Counted from the first letter of the stretch, positions 25,406-35,606 are shown. The stretch: 64,000 nucleotides of DNA from Hoylesella nanceiensis DSM 19126 = JCM 15639 (GCF_000379965.1 NZ_KB904327.1:496001-560000), one strand, 5' to 3'. Notes: generated from the letters alone by a model not told the origin. Program-made: numbers and translations.

Positions 25406-26034
25406 ACTATAGAGATTTCTTACAAAAAGTGATTTATTATCTTATAAATCCATTGATTAAAGGAATGATTAAGATCGGAATCACTCCTAACTTCATAACA
25501 ACCACAGGGTTTATACTTAACTTATTCGCTACAGGTCTTATGATTTATGCTGCGATTTACGATCCTTCTAACACCACTATCATTGGTTATGCAGGAGGAG
25601 TGATTATCTTTGCAGGCTTATTTGATATGATGGATGGTCGTTTAGCACGTTTAGGTAACATGCAATCAACCTTTGGTGCGCTATGGGACTCAACCTTAGA
25701 CCGATACAGTGAATTGTTTACTCTCTTTGGAATACTATTCTATTTGCTTGCAAACCAATGGGTTTGGTCGGGAATTATCACCTTTTTAGCCATTATAGGC
25801 TCTATTATGGTGAGCTATGTAAGGGCAAGAGGCGAAGGATTAGGCATCGATGTTAAGGTGGGTTTCATGCAACGTCCCGAGCGAGTAGTCGTTACTGCCA
25901 TCGGATCCATAGTGTGCGGAGCATGTAATTCGTTATGGGCTCTTGCCATTCCAATGATGCTTATCGCCCTATTGGCTAACATAACAGCTTTTTGGCGCAT
26001 TGCATATTGCTACAAACAACTAAAAGAAAAGTAA
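25402..26034 (+). CDS. CDP-alcohol phosphotransferase, probable phosphatidylinositol-phosphate synthase
   Basis: 210 aa, about six TM helices. The CDP-alcohol phosphotransferase signature DGxxARx8Gx3Dx3D is complete, beginning DGRLARLG and ending in [13 protein letters not shown]. This class transfers a phosphatidyl group from CDP-diacylglycerol to an alcohol. With the adjacent PgpA-like phosphatase and AUR1-like gene, the acceptor is probably inositol phosphate, as shown for the syntenic Bacteroides thetaiotaomicron cluster. Phosphatidylglycerol-phosphate synthase is the main alternative. Confidence 0.8.
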   Translation: MNYRDFLQKVIYYLINPLIKGMIKIGITPNFITTTGFILNLFATGLMIYAAIYDPSNTTIIGYAGGVIIFAGLFDMMDGRLARLGNMQSTFGALWDSTLDRYSELFTLFGILFYLLANQWVWSGIITFLAIIGSIMVSYVRARGEGLGIDVKVGFMQRPERVVVTAIGSIVCGACNSLWALAIPMMLIALLANITAFWRIAYCYKQLKEK

Positions 26035-26865
26035 ATGTTTAGTATTTATGTAATCCTTTTATGGTTTCTACTTGCAGTGATAAAGCCAACAAGAAAGATG
26101 GCAATTGCCCTACTTCCTTGGCTCATCTTTGCTTGCTGTTACGACTGGATGCGCCTTTATCCCAATTATAAAGTAAATCCTATAGATGTAAAAGACTTGT
26201 TCGATGCAGAAAAGATGTTGTTTGGAATTCACTCAACTAATGGTGAACTCATCATTCCTTCACAGTATTTTGCATTACATCATTCTACATTCTTAGATAT
26301 ACTTGCAGGATTTTTCTATTTATGTTGGATTCCTGTTCCTTTGGGATTCGCCATCTATCTATATTTAAAAGGAAACAAAAAAGGCTATATTCAATTCTCA
26401 ATTGCCTTCCTTTTTGTTAACTTATTGGGCTTTTGTGGCTACTATATTCACCCTGCAGCACCACCTTGGTATGCTCTTCAATATGGCTTTGAACCCATTT
26501 TGAATACTCCTGGCAATACAGCAGGATTGGAACGATTCGACCAACTCACTGGAATTGGAATATTTAAGATGCTCTATGGTAAGAATGCCAACGTGTTTGC
26601 TGCCGTACCTTCATTGCATGCTGCTTATATGTTAATCACAACCATCTATGCATTCATCACAAAGCAGAACAAAATAACATGTATTTCGTTTGCATTTATC
26701 TGCGCAGGAATATGGTTTACTGCCGTTTATAGCTCGCATCATTACATCATAGATGTAATTTTAGGTATAGCCGTCACCCTGTTAGGTGTCGCTCTTTGGA
26801 GCTTATTTATCAACAGAACAGCTGTTGGAAAGAACTTTATAGCACGATATATCGATAATATTTAA
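26035..26865 (+). CDS. AUR1-like PAP2-family enzyme, probable inositol phosphorylceramide synthase
   Basis: 276 aa polytopic membrane protein. It shares the fungal AUR1 pattern: FFYLCWIPVPLGF, HPAAPPWYALQYG, then VPSLHAAY and SSHHYIIDVILG, which carry the two catalytic His and the Asp of the PAP2 lipid phosphatase fold. AUR1 enzymes move the inositol phosphate head from phosphatidylinositol to ceramide. The gene follows the CDP-alcohol transferase with no gap and ends the operon. Function is inferred from motifs plus synteny with Bacteroides; a generic lipid phosphatase is the alternative. Confidence 0.8.
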   Translation: MFSIYVILLWFLLAVIKPTRKMAIALLPWLIFACCYDWMRLYPNYKVNPIDVKDLFDAEKMLFGIHSTNGELIIPSQYFALHHSTFLDILAGFFYLCWIPVPLGFAIYLYLKGNKKGYIQFSIAFLFVNLLGFCGYYIHPAAPPWYALQYGFEPILNTPGNTAGLERFDQLTGIGIFKMLYGKNANVFAAVPSLHAAYMLITTIYAFITKQNKITCISFAFICAGIWFTAVYSSHHYIIDVILGIAVTLLGVALWSLFINRTAVGKNFIARYIDNI

Positions 26866-26880
26866 TTTGAAGATACACTA

Positions 26881-26920
26881 AAAAGAGGCGATAACTTGTT
26901 GCAGAGCTATCGCCTCTTTT
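26881..26920 (+). terminator. Terminator of the inositol-lipid operon
   Basis: Perfect 13-bp stem AAAAGAGGCGATA (26881-26893) with 26908-26920. The A and T runs on both sides allow use by the convergent DUF2807 gene too. Confidence 0.9.
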
Positions 26921-27000
26921 CGTTATTAATAACTTAGAAACTTTACTATTATATCTTGAAAATAATGTTCTTCTTTTATCTTTAAAATGACACTACCCTA

Positions 27001-27756
27001 TTATCGATTTACTCTTAACTGAGCAGTATTTATCATTCCTGAGCCAATCTTACTCTTTTCTAAACTCACAGCAGTACCTGATAGTCTAATATCACCGCTT
27101 CCAACCAAATTACATCTAACCTTTCCACAGTCTTGAAGATATCCTTTAAAATCGCCAGATCCCTTCAATGAGATGTCTGTTGCACGCACTCTATCTTGAC
27201 GAACACTAATATCTCCCGAGCCAACTAATTCATATTTAGCAGCAGAACAACGCAATTGTTTAATTTCTACATCTCCACTTCCATTCATTTTTGCATAGAG
27301 ATTATCGCAAATAACATCATATAAGCTAATATCGCCCGAACCTAATACTGTTAAAGAGAGATTATCTGAGTCTATTTTTCCTTGTGCTTTGAAATCGCCT
27401 GAACCATTTACTACAACCGAAGTTAAGTCGGGTGAGGTGATATAAATATCTAAATCATCATCTTTAGAGAATGAGAATAAACCCGAAGCTTTTTTATTTC
27501 TTGTAATCTTTAGGGTGGTTCCATCTGATGAAACTAACACTCTATCAATCTCTTTTTGCTCTCCTACAAGTCTTACAGAAACTGTATTACTTTGTTGATA
27601 ATGCACATCATAACCTCCTTCTACAACTACTTTATGGAAATTCTTCACGTTTCTATCTTCGTGTACATCATCTCTATCATGTAAAACTGCTGCTGAAACA
27701 GACATTGTTAATGCACTCACAGTAAGGGCAATAGCTGCCAATATTACTTTTTTCAT
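27001..27756 (-). CDS. DUF2807 (head GIN domain) secreted protein
   Basis: 251 aa after moving the start to the signal peptide MKKVILAAIALTVSALTMSVSA; the frame extends 21 codons further but without signal character. The mature part is the DUF2807 beta-helix: a repeat centred on GSGD recurs about every 20 residues (NGSGDFKAQG, LGSGDISLYD, NGSGDVEIKQ, VGSGDISVRQ, KGSGDFKGYL, VGSGDIRLSG). It was once called a putative autotransporter adhesin; no function is proven. Expected in the periplasm or at the surface. Confidence 0.87.
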   Translation of the reverse strand: MKKVILAAIALTVSALTMSVSAAVLHDRDDVHEDRNVKNFHKVVVEGGYDVHYQQSNTVSVRLVGEQKEIDRVLVSSDGTTLKITRNKKASGLFSFSKDDDLDIYITSPDLTSVVVNGSGDFKAQGKIDSDNLSLTVLGSGDISLYDVICDNLYAKMNGSGDVEIKQLRCSAAKYELVGSGDISVRQDRVRATDISLKGSGDFKGYLQDCGKVRCNLVGSGDIRLSGTAVSLEKSKIGSGMINTAQLRVNR

Positions 27757-27958
27757 ATTCTTTCTTATTTTATTGGTTATTACACTCATTAGACGAAAGG
27801 GGATAAAAAAAAGTTGCATTAATTGATATTTTATTTCAAGAACAACCTCATTTTTTCTCGTATCTCTACCTATATTGTTGTATAAAAATCAGCTTTAAAC
27901 TGCGATTAATAACGGATTTCAAGAGAAATTGAAGAGATAAAAAAAAATAAAATCATCA

Positions 27959-28046
27959 CTTTTATAAAATAATTGCATTGATATTGCTTGCTAAACACAT
28001 TGCTTTTACATTGCAATAGCATATCTTTTACATCCATACAATAAGC
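27959..28046. repeat. 22-bp-period degenerate repeat array D
   Basis: Four units start at 27959, 27981, 28003 and 28025. The first two end GCATTG and ACATTG and the third has CTTTTACATTGC, close to consensus. It sits between the MFS terminator and the DUF2807 gene. The remaining part of 27757-28147 shows no gene and no clear promoter. Confidence 0.8.
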
Positions 28047-28147
28047 TTATTATATTATAAGATAGAATGAATCACAATTTCACTATACTTTATTTATATT
28101 GATATCACAATCAAGAAACAAGTCAAAGAAAGATACAGACAAAAGAA

Positions 28148-28182
28148 AAGCACCCAGATTATATTTCATAACCTGAGTGCTT
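28148..28182 (-). terminator. Terminator of the MFS gene
   Basis: 15-bp stem AAGCACCCAGATTAT (28148-28162) with 28168-28182, two wobble or mismatched pairs, 5-nt loop, followed leftward by TTTTCTTTTG. Confidence 0.8.
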
Positions 28183-28207
28183 CGTTTCATATTTCAAACT
28201 TCTTAAA

Positions 28208-29869
28208 TTACTCTTTTACGTTTGGTTCTTCCAAACCATAGCCTTTCTTCTTATCAACAATCTTGAGATAGAAGCCAAGGAATAGCGCAATTAAGCCTAA
28301 AACAGCTAACATCAACAATGGATTGGTGTAGTTATAAGCAGTTGTTGCCTGACTTGGCGTGATAATATTTTCTGCTAACTGGCGTTCCACTTCAGGATTT
28401 GAGCTCTTTAATACCTTACCAATCAATAGTGGGAATAGCCATAGTCCGATGTTTTGAATCCAGAAAATAAGTGCATAAGCAGAACCAATAATCTTACTAT
28501 CCACCAACTTGGGCACAGAAGGCCATAGTGATGCAGGAACAAGTGAGAAACTTGCACCCAAAATAAGAATAGTTACGAATGCCAAAGAGATTCCTCCAAT
28601 GTTATTACCCTTAAGCTGTGGCAACAAGAAAGCAAAGGTTAAGTGGCAAAGAATCAAAAGAACACTTCCTAAAATAAGCATTGAAGCTGCCTTACCTTTA
28701 TAATCGACATATCGTCCAAGGATAGGAGTAATACCCACAGCAAGTAGTGGGAACACTGCAAAAATAGCTTCTGCAGATTGACGATGGTATGCCATATAGC
28801 AATAAACCAATAGGAACAACACCGCAACACCTAATAGAGTGTATTTCCAGATCTTGTTTTTACAGAAGTTACTGATAAATGAAGATGTTGCAATAGCAAT
28901 CATTACAAGATATTGAAACACTGTTACTGTATTTGAAGCCCATGGATCGTTTGGAGCAAGTTTGTTGAAAGTAATAGTACTTTGCAACATATTCACAGCA
29001 TACTTTTGGAATGGGAAAATTGCAGAATAATACAAAACACAAAGTAAAGCTACTATCCAAAAGCCTTGACTCTTTAAGATTAGTCCTATATCCGACAAGC
29101 GGAAAGGATCGTCTTTTTCTTCTGCTTCACCTGTTTGAGCATCTAGTCGTTTGTCCATAAAGAAATATACAACAAACATAATACATGCAATCATCAAAAG
29201 AATAAGACCGAATGCTGCTGAACGAGATACGTCTACTTTGCCAAACATCTTTGCAAATACAGGCGAGAAAATCATACATGTAGCCACACCAAGGCGTGCT
29301 AATGCCATTTCTGAACCCATTGCAAGAGCAACTTCTTTGCCCTTAAACCATTTAACAACACCTCTTGAAACTGTGATTCCAGCCATTTCTGCTCCACAGC
29401 CAAATATCATAAAGCCGATTGAAGCAAATTTTGCAGATGCAGGCATACCCTCATAGAAAGGAGAAACCCCTAATTCATCGAAAACAGGAATGTAATTTAA
29501 ATGAGTCTTGAACCACTCTTCAAGAGCAGACCCCATAAACATTTCGGTAATTGCATACCAATTGATACATGCTCCTAACAACATCACTGCCCCAGAGAGT
29601 AACGCTGTGAAACGAACTCCCATCTTATCGAGAATAATTCCCGCAATGATGAGGAAGAAGATGAATACATTTAAGAAGGTTTCAGAACCCGCATAAGTAC
29701 CAAAGGCTGTTGAGTCCCATCCTCTTGTAGATTCCATTAAGTCTTTGATTGGCGACAATATATCCATAAAGATATAAGCAAAGAACATTGCCACCGCCAA
29801 CAGTAAAAGTGCCGACCAGCGCATTACGGCTGAGTCTCGCATTGTAGTTGTGTTGTTAATGTTTGACAT
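28208..29869 (-). CDS. Major facilitator superfamily transporter
   Basis: 553 aa with about twelve hydrophobic helices; the loop after TM2 has the MFS motif variant DKMGVRFT. There are large loops between TM4 and TM7 (about 215-260, charged: DAQTGEAEEKDDPF). Longer than the common 400-450 aa MFS size. The substrate is not predictable; the nearest Bacteroidetes relatives I recall are only annotated as MFS transporters. It lies 46 bp downstream of an S9 peptidase, so peptide uptake is conceivable but unsupported. Confidence 0.82.
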   Translation of the reverse strand: MSNINNTTTMRDSAVMRWSALLLLAVAMFFAYIFMDILSPIKDLMESTRGWDSTAFGTYAGSETFLNVFIFFLIIAGIILDKMGVRFTALLSGAVMLLGACINWYAITEMFMGSALEEWFKTHLNYIPVFDELGVSPFYEGMPASAKFASIGFMIFGCGAEMAGITVSRGVVKWFKGKEVALAMGSEMALARLGVATCMIFSPVFAKMFGKVDVSRSAAFGLILLMIACIMFVVYFFMDKRLDAQTGEAEEKDDPFRLSDIGLILKSQGFWIVALLCVLYYSAIFPFQKYAVNMLQSTITFNKLAPNDPWASNTVTVFQYLVMIAIATSSFISNFCKNKIWKYTLLGVAVLFLLVYCYMAYHRQSAEAIFAVFPLLAVGITPILGRYVDYKGKAASMLILGSVLLILCHLTFAFLLPQLKGNNIGGISLAFVTILILGASFSLVPASLWPSVPKLVDSKIIGSAYALIFWIQNIGLWLFPLLIGKVLKSSNPEVERQLAENIITPSQATTAYNYTNPLLMLAVLGLIALFLGFYLKIVDKKKGYGLEEPNVKE

Positions 29870-29915
29870 AATAATATTATTGTATTTAGATTTATAAATC
29901 AGGTTTCATAAAATC

Positions 29916-32084
29916 CTACTTCTTTAACCACTTATCTAACCAATTAAAGAATGTTCTTTGCCACAAGATACCATTTTGTGGTTTGAGAACCCAGTGGTTT
30001 TCGTCTGGGAAAAGAAGTAATTGTGCAGGAATACCTTTAAGTCTTGCAGCATTGAAAGCTCCAAATCCTTGGTTTGCATTGATGCGATAATCTTTCTCTC
30101 CATGTATACATAAGATTGGAGTATCCCACTTATCAATGAAACGATGTGGTGAGTTTTCGTATGTACGACGTGCATTTTCTGTTTGATCTTTATTCCAATA
30201 AGCATCTTCATATTCCCAATTTGAGAACCAAGCTTCTTCTGTATCGGTGTACATTGATTCGAGGTTGAATGCTCCATCATGTGCAATAAAAGCCTTAAAG
30301 CGTTTGTTGTGATGACCTGCAAGATAATAAACACTAAATCCACCGAATGATGCTCCAACGCAACCTAAACGATCCTTATCTACATAAGGAAGATTATTAG
30401 CGGCATCATCAATAGCACTTAGATAGTCATTCATACATTGTCCTGTCCAATCTCCACTCACTTCCTCATTCCATTCTGAACCATAACCTGGCAAACCACG
30501 TCTGTTTGGCGCAATAACCACATAACCATTAGCTGCCATTATTTGGAAATTCCAACGATAACTCCAGAACTGACTTACAGGACTTTGTGGTCCTCCTTCA
30601 CAGAAAAGAATTGTTGGATATTTTTTATTAGGATCGAAATGAGGAGGAAGAATTACCCATACTTGCATCTTCTTACCATCGGTTGTTGTCACCCAGCGAT
30701 CTTCTACCTTACCTAAAGCTAGCTGTGAAAAGATGTGTTTATTCTCATCTGTTACTTGAGTAGCTGTAACATATCCGTTCTTTTTATCTTTTAGATTAAG
30801 AACGAACAAGTCATCGGGATGCGACATTGAATGAAATTTAGCCAATAACTTATCTTGATTGCCTAAAAGTTGAATACCTCCACAATCGTGTACACCATCG
30901 GCTAGTTTCTTAACCTCTCCTTTTAAATTGGTTTGGTATACTTGAACTGTTGCGTGCCAGCAACCAATGAAATATAATGTCTTATTATCTTTTGCCCAAC
31001 AAAACTCATCTACGTTTGAATCGAACTTCTCTGTAACATAGTTTTTCTTACCTGTTGCAAGCTCATAAACACACAAACGATTTCTATCACTTTCGTAACC
31101 GTTGTTCTTCATGCTTTGCCATGCAATGTACTTGCCGTCAAATGAGAATTTAGGATTGATGTCATAACCCACGTTGTAGTCTGCATTTTGATGATTAACC
31201 GCTTGGGTCTTCATTGTTTTAGAAGTGTCAATAGCAGGTTCTTTATAATCTGCAGGCTTACAGAGATTGCGAGTTTGCTTTGTAGAAATGGTGTAAAGGA
31301 AGATATCTGAATCTGTAGATATAGCATAGTTCACGCCTTCTTTCTTTCTACAAGTATAGGCAATTGTTTTAGAATCGGGACTCCATACAAGCTGTTCGAC
31401 TCCACCAAATGGTGCCATAGGACATTCATAAGGTTCTCCGTCTAATATATCTTTTCCTTCATTGATGGTATTTCCAGTTACATCTGCTAAAAAAGGATGA
31501 AGATTTTCTTGTACATAATGATCCCAATGACGATAATTCATATCATTAATAACCATACCTGTAGTTAATGGAAGATCTGCAGGTTTAGCCTCAATTGTAC
31601 CATGATAAGGGATTGATTTAATTAGAATAACTTGCTTTTCATTTGGAGAGAAAAGGAAACCTTCGATATCTTTAGAATCATTTGTAAGCTTCACACGATT
31701 GGTTCCGTCTACATTCATCTTCCAAAGTTGACCTTCTGACAAGAACGCAATAGCTTTTCCGTTTTCTATCCATGCTGGGTCTGTGTCTTTCTTACCTGCC
31801 GGTGTAAGCAGCTTTTTATTGCTTCCATCTGCATTAATAAGGTAAAGTACTTGTGTACTCTTATTTTCTTTCACATTATAATATGAAACTTGGTACACAA
31901 CTTTACTTCCATCTGGAGATGCAACACATGTTCCAATACGTCCCATAGCCCATAAAGCCTCTGGGGTCATCAAGTCACTTTGTAGCGTAATGTTATTCAT
32001 TGGACTACTCTCTGCATTTGCTTTTGAGGCAAAACTGCTGCCCCCTAATAGGACAGCAGCAGCCATTATTATTGATTTATACAT
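29916..32084 (-). CDS. S9-family serine peptidase (DPP5-like prolyl oligopeptidase)
   Basis: 722 aa, starting at MYKSIIMAAAVLLGGSSFASKANA, a signal peptide; the open frame runs 15 codons further into the yidC end. An N-terminal beta-propeller (WD40/TolB-like repeats, about 40-440) is followed by an alpha/beta hydrolase. The nucleophile Ser is in GASFGGFSVYY, the Asp in HGEKDYRIN and the His in DENHWV. Resembles dipeptidyl-peptidase 5 of Porphyromonas, which releases dipeptides from oligopeptides in the periplasm. It begins 17 nt after yidC and belongs to the pyrG-yidC unit. Confidence 0.88.
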   Translation of the reverse strand: MYKSIIMAAAVLLGGSSFASKANAESSPMNNITLQSDLMTPEALWAMGRIGTCVASPDGSKVVYQVSYYNVKENKSTQVLYLINADGSNKKLLTPAGKKDTDPAWIENGKAIAFLSEGQLWKMNVDGTNRVKLTNDSKDIEGFLFSPNEKQVILIKSIPYHGTIEAKPADLPLTTGMVINDMNYRHWDHYVQENLHPFLADVTGNTINEGKDILDGEPYECPMAPFGGVEQLVWSPDSKTIAYTCRKKEGVNYAISTDSDIFLYTISTKQTRNLCKPADYKEPAIDTSKTMKTQAVNHQNADYNVGYDINPKFSFDGKYIAWQSMKNNGYESDRNRLCVYELATGKKNYVTEKFDSNVDEFCWAKDNKTLYFIGCWHATVQVYQTNLKGEVKKLADGVHDCGGIQLLGNQDKLLAKFHSMSHPDDLFVLNLKDKKNGYVTATQVTDENKHIFSQLALGKVEDRWVTTTDGKKMQVWVILPPHFDPNKKYPTILFCEGGPQSPVSQFWSYRWNFQIMAANGYVVIAPNRRGLPGYGSEWNEEVSGDWTGQCMNDYLSAIDDAANNLPYVDKDRLGCVGASFGGFSVYYLAGHHNKRFKAFIAHDGAFNLESMYTDTEEAWFSNWEYEDAYWNKDQTENARRTYENSPHRFIDKWDTPILCIHGEKDYRINANQGFGAFNAARLKGIPAQLLLFPDENHWVLKPQNGILWQRTFFNWLDKWLKK

Positions 32085-32100
32085 GATAATACGATAATAA

Positions 32101-33999
32101 TTATTTGTTTTTCTTTTGTTGCAACTCATTTCTTTTACGCAACATTTCTTGTTGTTCTTGTTGCATAGCTTGTAGACGAGCAGCTAATCCACTTAATTTC
32201 TTAGGATTATCTTTGTTCTCTTTGTACTTCTTATCTAAGATTGCAAGAAGTTTTTCATCATCTGTTGTCTTTCTTAATATCCACATTATCAATGCACTAA
32301 AGAACAATGACATGAAGTAATAGAAGTTAAGACCTGCAGAATAATCATTAAACATGAAGAAGAACATTAGCGGCATGATGAACATCATGTATTGCATCAT
32401 CTTCATTTGCTCTGCTTGTTGACCAATCATTTGATCTTTTTGTTGCTTCATTGTCATCCAAGAGTAAAGCAAGTTAGCAGCACAGAACAAGATACAGGTT
32501 AATGATAAGTGGTCACCTATGAGCCAATAGTTATTGTGCCACTCAAGAATAGGGTCGTAAGTACTTAGATCTGAGATCCACAAGAAGCTCTCTCCACGTA
32601 ATTGAATGGCATTTGGAACGAAGTTAAACATCGCAATCCAAATAGGCATTTGTATTAACATTGGTAAGCAACCTGATAAAGGACTCACACCATATTTTGC
32701 ATACTCAGACATCATTGCTTGTTGTTTCTGCATTTGATTGTCTGGTCCATTAAGATGCTTTGTAGCCTCTTCGAGACGTGGTTTAAGTACTCTCATCTTT
32801 GCAGAGCTCATATAACTCTTCTTAACCAATGGATAAGTAAGAAGCTTTAGCAATAAAGTTATGAGAATAAGGACGATTCCCATATTCATGTTCATTGATG
32901 TCAAGAAATCAAAAACATAAATAGTGAACCAGCGATTGATGATTCTAAACAATGGCCAACCTAAGTAAACCAATCGTTGCATTTGAAGATCTTTGCCAGT
33001 AAAACTAACATTATCTTCTATATTTTGCAACAAACGGAAATCGTTTGGACCATAATAGAACTCAAATTCTGTAGGCTTCTTACCTGTAGGATCAAAGAAA
33101 GTCTTAAGCTTTGCCTCATAATCTTTAAGGTAGCCAGAGCCTTTCTCTTGTGGAATAGAAGTTAAAAGAGCATTTGATTGGAAGTCATCCTTAGCAATCA
33201 TCACTGCAGAGAAGAACTGATTCTTAAAGGCAATCCAATCTAATTTATCTTCGATTTTCTCATCAACTTTTTCAGATGACTCGCTTAAATAATCGGTTCC
33301 GCCATCTGCTTTATGATAAGTTAAAGTTGAATATCTATTTTCAAAGGTGAAACCTTTCTCTTGTTGACGACATTTATCTTGCCATACAACGTCCATACTA
33401 TTGGTATTTGGAGCAAAAATTGCATTCATACCTTGAGCTTGGATACTTGTATGTAATAGATAATTGTGCTTTAATTGATAGTTAATTACAAGCTTCTTAG
33501 CTCCTTGTAACTGTGCTGTAAAGGTTACTGTACTATCTGTTACGTTAGAAGGTTGGAAGTAAAGTTCCTTTGTATCGATGTTTTCTTCCTTTGTAGATAG
33601 TATATAACTTAAGTTTTGATCATTACTATTAAACAATGTAACATCAGGATTTCCATTTCTATCTTTAAATCCTTTAATCAAAACTTTACGTACAACAGCT
33701 CCCTTTGAGTTAAGAGTTAAAGTTAACTTCTCACTTTTTAAGGTTACATCTTGTGCAGTTCCTTTTAATGCATTAAACAAAACTGAGGTTGTATCTGCAT
33801 TAGCTAACGAACTATCTGTAGCGGTATTAGCTACAGAAGTTTTACTAACAAGATTCTTTTCTTGTGCTTTCTTAACGTTTGCAATAGAATCTTGCCGTGC
33901 AATCTCTGCTCGTTCTTCTGCTGATGGCTGGTTCCAAATACTGAAACCGATAAGAACTGCAGCAATAAGGCTAAAGCCTATAATATTATTTTTATCCAT
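32101..33999 (-). CDS. yidC: Membrane protein insertase YidC
   Basis: 632 aa. N-terminal TM helix (GFSLIAAVLIGFSIW), a large periplasmic beta-supersandwich domain (about 50-350), then the five-helix insertase core with the cytosolic coiled hairpin (SYMSSAKMRVLKPRLEEATK) and SPLSGCLPMLIQMPIWIAMF. A long basic Gln/Lys-rich C-tail is usual in Bacteroidetes. It inserts inner-membrane proteins with or without SecYEG. The start overlaps the pyrG stop by one base (TAATG). Confidence 0.95.
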   Translation of the reverse strand: MDKNNIIGFSLIAAVLIGFSIWNQPSAEERAEIARQDSIANVKKAQEKNLVSKTSVANTATDSSLANADTTSVLFNALKGTAQDVTLKSEKLTLTLNSKGAVVRKVLIKGFKDRNGNPDVTLFNSNDQNLSYILSTKEENIDTKELYFQPSNVTDSTVTFTAQLQGAKKLVINYQLKHNYLLHTSIQAQGMNAIFAPNTNSMDVVWQDKCRQQEKGFTFENRYSTLTYHKADGGTDYLSESSEKVDEKIEDKLDWIAFKNQFFSAVMIAKDDFQSNALLTSIPQEKGSGYLKDYEAKLKTFFDPTGKKPTEFEFYYGPNDFRLLQNIEDNVSFTGKDLQMQRLVYLGWPLFRIINRWFTIYVFDFLTSMNMNMGIVLILITLLLKLLTYPLVKKSYMSSAKMRVLKPRLEEATKHLNGPDNQMQKQQAMMSEYAKYGVSPLSGCLPMLIQMPIWIAMFNFVPNAIQLRGESFLWISDLSTYDPILEWHNNYWLIGDHLSLTCILFCAANLLYSWMTMKQQKDQMIGQQAEQMKMMQYMMFIMPLMFFFMFNDYSAGLNFYYFMSLFFSALIMWILRKTTDDEKLLAILDKKYKENKDNPKKLSGLAARLQAMQQEQQEMLRKRNELQQKKNK

Positions 34000-35606
34000 T
34001 ATTTCTTGTTATTCTCAATTGATGCCTTTATAAAGTCTACGAATAAAGGATGAGGATTTAATACTGTACTTCGATATTCTGGGTGGAATTGTGTTCCAAT
34101 ATACCACTTTAATCCAGGTATTTCAACGATTTCTACCAAGTCACTTTCAGGGTTTCTACCGCTACAAATCATACCATGACGTTCGTATTCTTTTAGGTAT
34201 TCATTATTAAACTCATAGCGATGGCGATGGCGTTCTTGAATATTTTCTTTCTTATAAATATCTAAAACACGTGAACCTTGAGCAAGAACACACTCGTAAG
34301 CACCAAGTCTCATGGTACCTCCCATGCTGGTAATGTTCTTTTGTTCTTCCATAATATCAATTACATTGTGCTCTGTCTTTTCGTCAATCTCACGGCTATT
34401 CGCATCAGAGTAACCCAAAACATTACGAGCAAACTCTATCACCATCATCTGCATACCTAAACAAATACCAAATGTTGGAATATCATTTACACGAGCATAA
34501 TGTGCTGCTATAATCTTTCCTTCAATGCCTCTTTGACCGAAACCAGGACAAATCATGATACCATCTTGCCCCTTTAGACGTTCACCCACATTCTCATTGG
34601 TTAGTTCTTCTGAATTAATGAAAGATAAAATTACCTTTCTATCATTATAAACTCCTGCTTGTAAAAGGCTTTCACGAATACTCTTATAAGCATCTTGCAA
34701 GTCATATTTACCAACAAGACCGATATGTACTTCTTCAACTGATTTGTTTCTACGTTCCAAGAACTTACGCCATGGACCTAAAGAAGGTGTTTCTCCAATT
34801 GGAAGTTGCATTTTCTTTAAGATAGCAACATCAAGACCTTGCGTTTGCATTTCAACTGGAACCTCATAAATACTTGGTAAGTCTTCACTTTGAATTACGC
34901 AATCAAAGTCTACATTACAGAATCCTGCCACCTTTTTAAGAACGCCATCGTTAAGATGTTGCTCAGTTCTTAGGATCAGGATATCTGGCTGTATTCCGAT
35001 ACTTTGAAGTTCTTTTACACTATGTTGAGTTGGTTTTGTCTTCAACTCTTGCGCAGCTTTAAGATAAGGAACATAAGTAAGGTGAACACAAACTGCATCT
35101 TTTCCTAGCTCCCACTTCAATTGTCGAATGGCTTCAAGGAAAGGAGTTGACTCTATATCACCGACGGTTCCACCAATTTCAGTAATCACAAAGTCGTAAT
35201 TATACTTCTTTCCAATAACCTTAACGTTACGCTTTATCTCATCAGTAATATGTGGTACGACTTGAATTGTCTTACCCAAATAATCTCCACGACGCTCTTT
35301 GTCAATCACCGACTTATATATTCGTCCGGTTGTTAATGAGTTCTCTTTGGTTGTTTTAATACCAGTAAAGCGCTCATAGTGACCTAAATCCAAATCGGTT
35401 TCCATTCCATCCTCTGTTACATAACATTCTCCATGCTCATAAGGGTTAAGAGTTCCTGGATCGATATTAATGTATGGATCGAATTTTTGGATAGTAATAT
35501 TATAACCTCTAGCTTGCAATAGTTTACCTATTGATGAAGAGATTATTCCTTTTCCCAATGATGATACAACACCACCAGTTACAAAAATGTACTTAGTTTC
35601 AGCCAC
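33999..35606 (-). CDS. pyrG: CTP synthase
   Basis: 535 aa. N-terminal amidoligase domain (VTGGVVSSLGKGIISSSIGKLLQ P-loop, EIGGTVGDIES) and C-terminal glutamine amidotransferase with nucleophile Cys in FGICLGMQMM and FHPEY. Converts UTP to CTP. First gene of the pyrG-yidC-S9 peptidase operon, with a good promoter and a leader of about 40 nt. Confidence 0.97.
   Translation of the reverse strand: MAETKYIFVTGGVVSSLGKGIISSSIGKLLQARGYNITIQKFDPYINIDPGTLNPYEHGECYVTEDGMETDLDLGHYERFTGIKTTKENSLTTGRIYKSVIDKERRGDYLGKTIQVVPHITDEIKRNVKVIGKKYNYDFVITEIGGTVGDIESTPFLEAIRQLKWELGKDAVCVHLTYVPYLKAAQELKTKPTQHSVKELQSIGIQPDILILRTEQHLNDGVLKKVAGFCNVDFDCVIQSEDLPSIYEVPVEMQTQGLDVAILKKMQLPIGETPSLGPWRKFLERRNKSVEEVHIGLVGKYDLQDAYKSIRESLLQAGVYNDRKVILSFINSEELTNENVGERLKGQDGIMICPGFGQRGIEGKIIAAHYARVNDIPTFGICLGMQMMVIEFARNVLGYSDANSREIDEKTEHNVIDIMEEQKNITSMGGTMRLGAYECVLAQGSRVLDIYKKENIQERHRHRYEFNNEYLKEYERHGMICSGRNPESDLVEIVEIPGLKWYIGTQFHPEYRSTVLNPHPLFVDFIKASIENNKK

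Noticed and set aside
26945-26966. Further 22-bp repeat site (single unit)
   Set aside because: One block resembles the consensus (CTATTATATC ... AAATAATG), but neighbouring blocks do not keep the register, so it is not counted.
29936-30358. 140-codon minus-strand frame in the S9 peptidase gene
   Set aside because: It overlaps the catalytic domain in another frame on the same strand and encodes no recognisable protein; the peptidase frame is intact.
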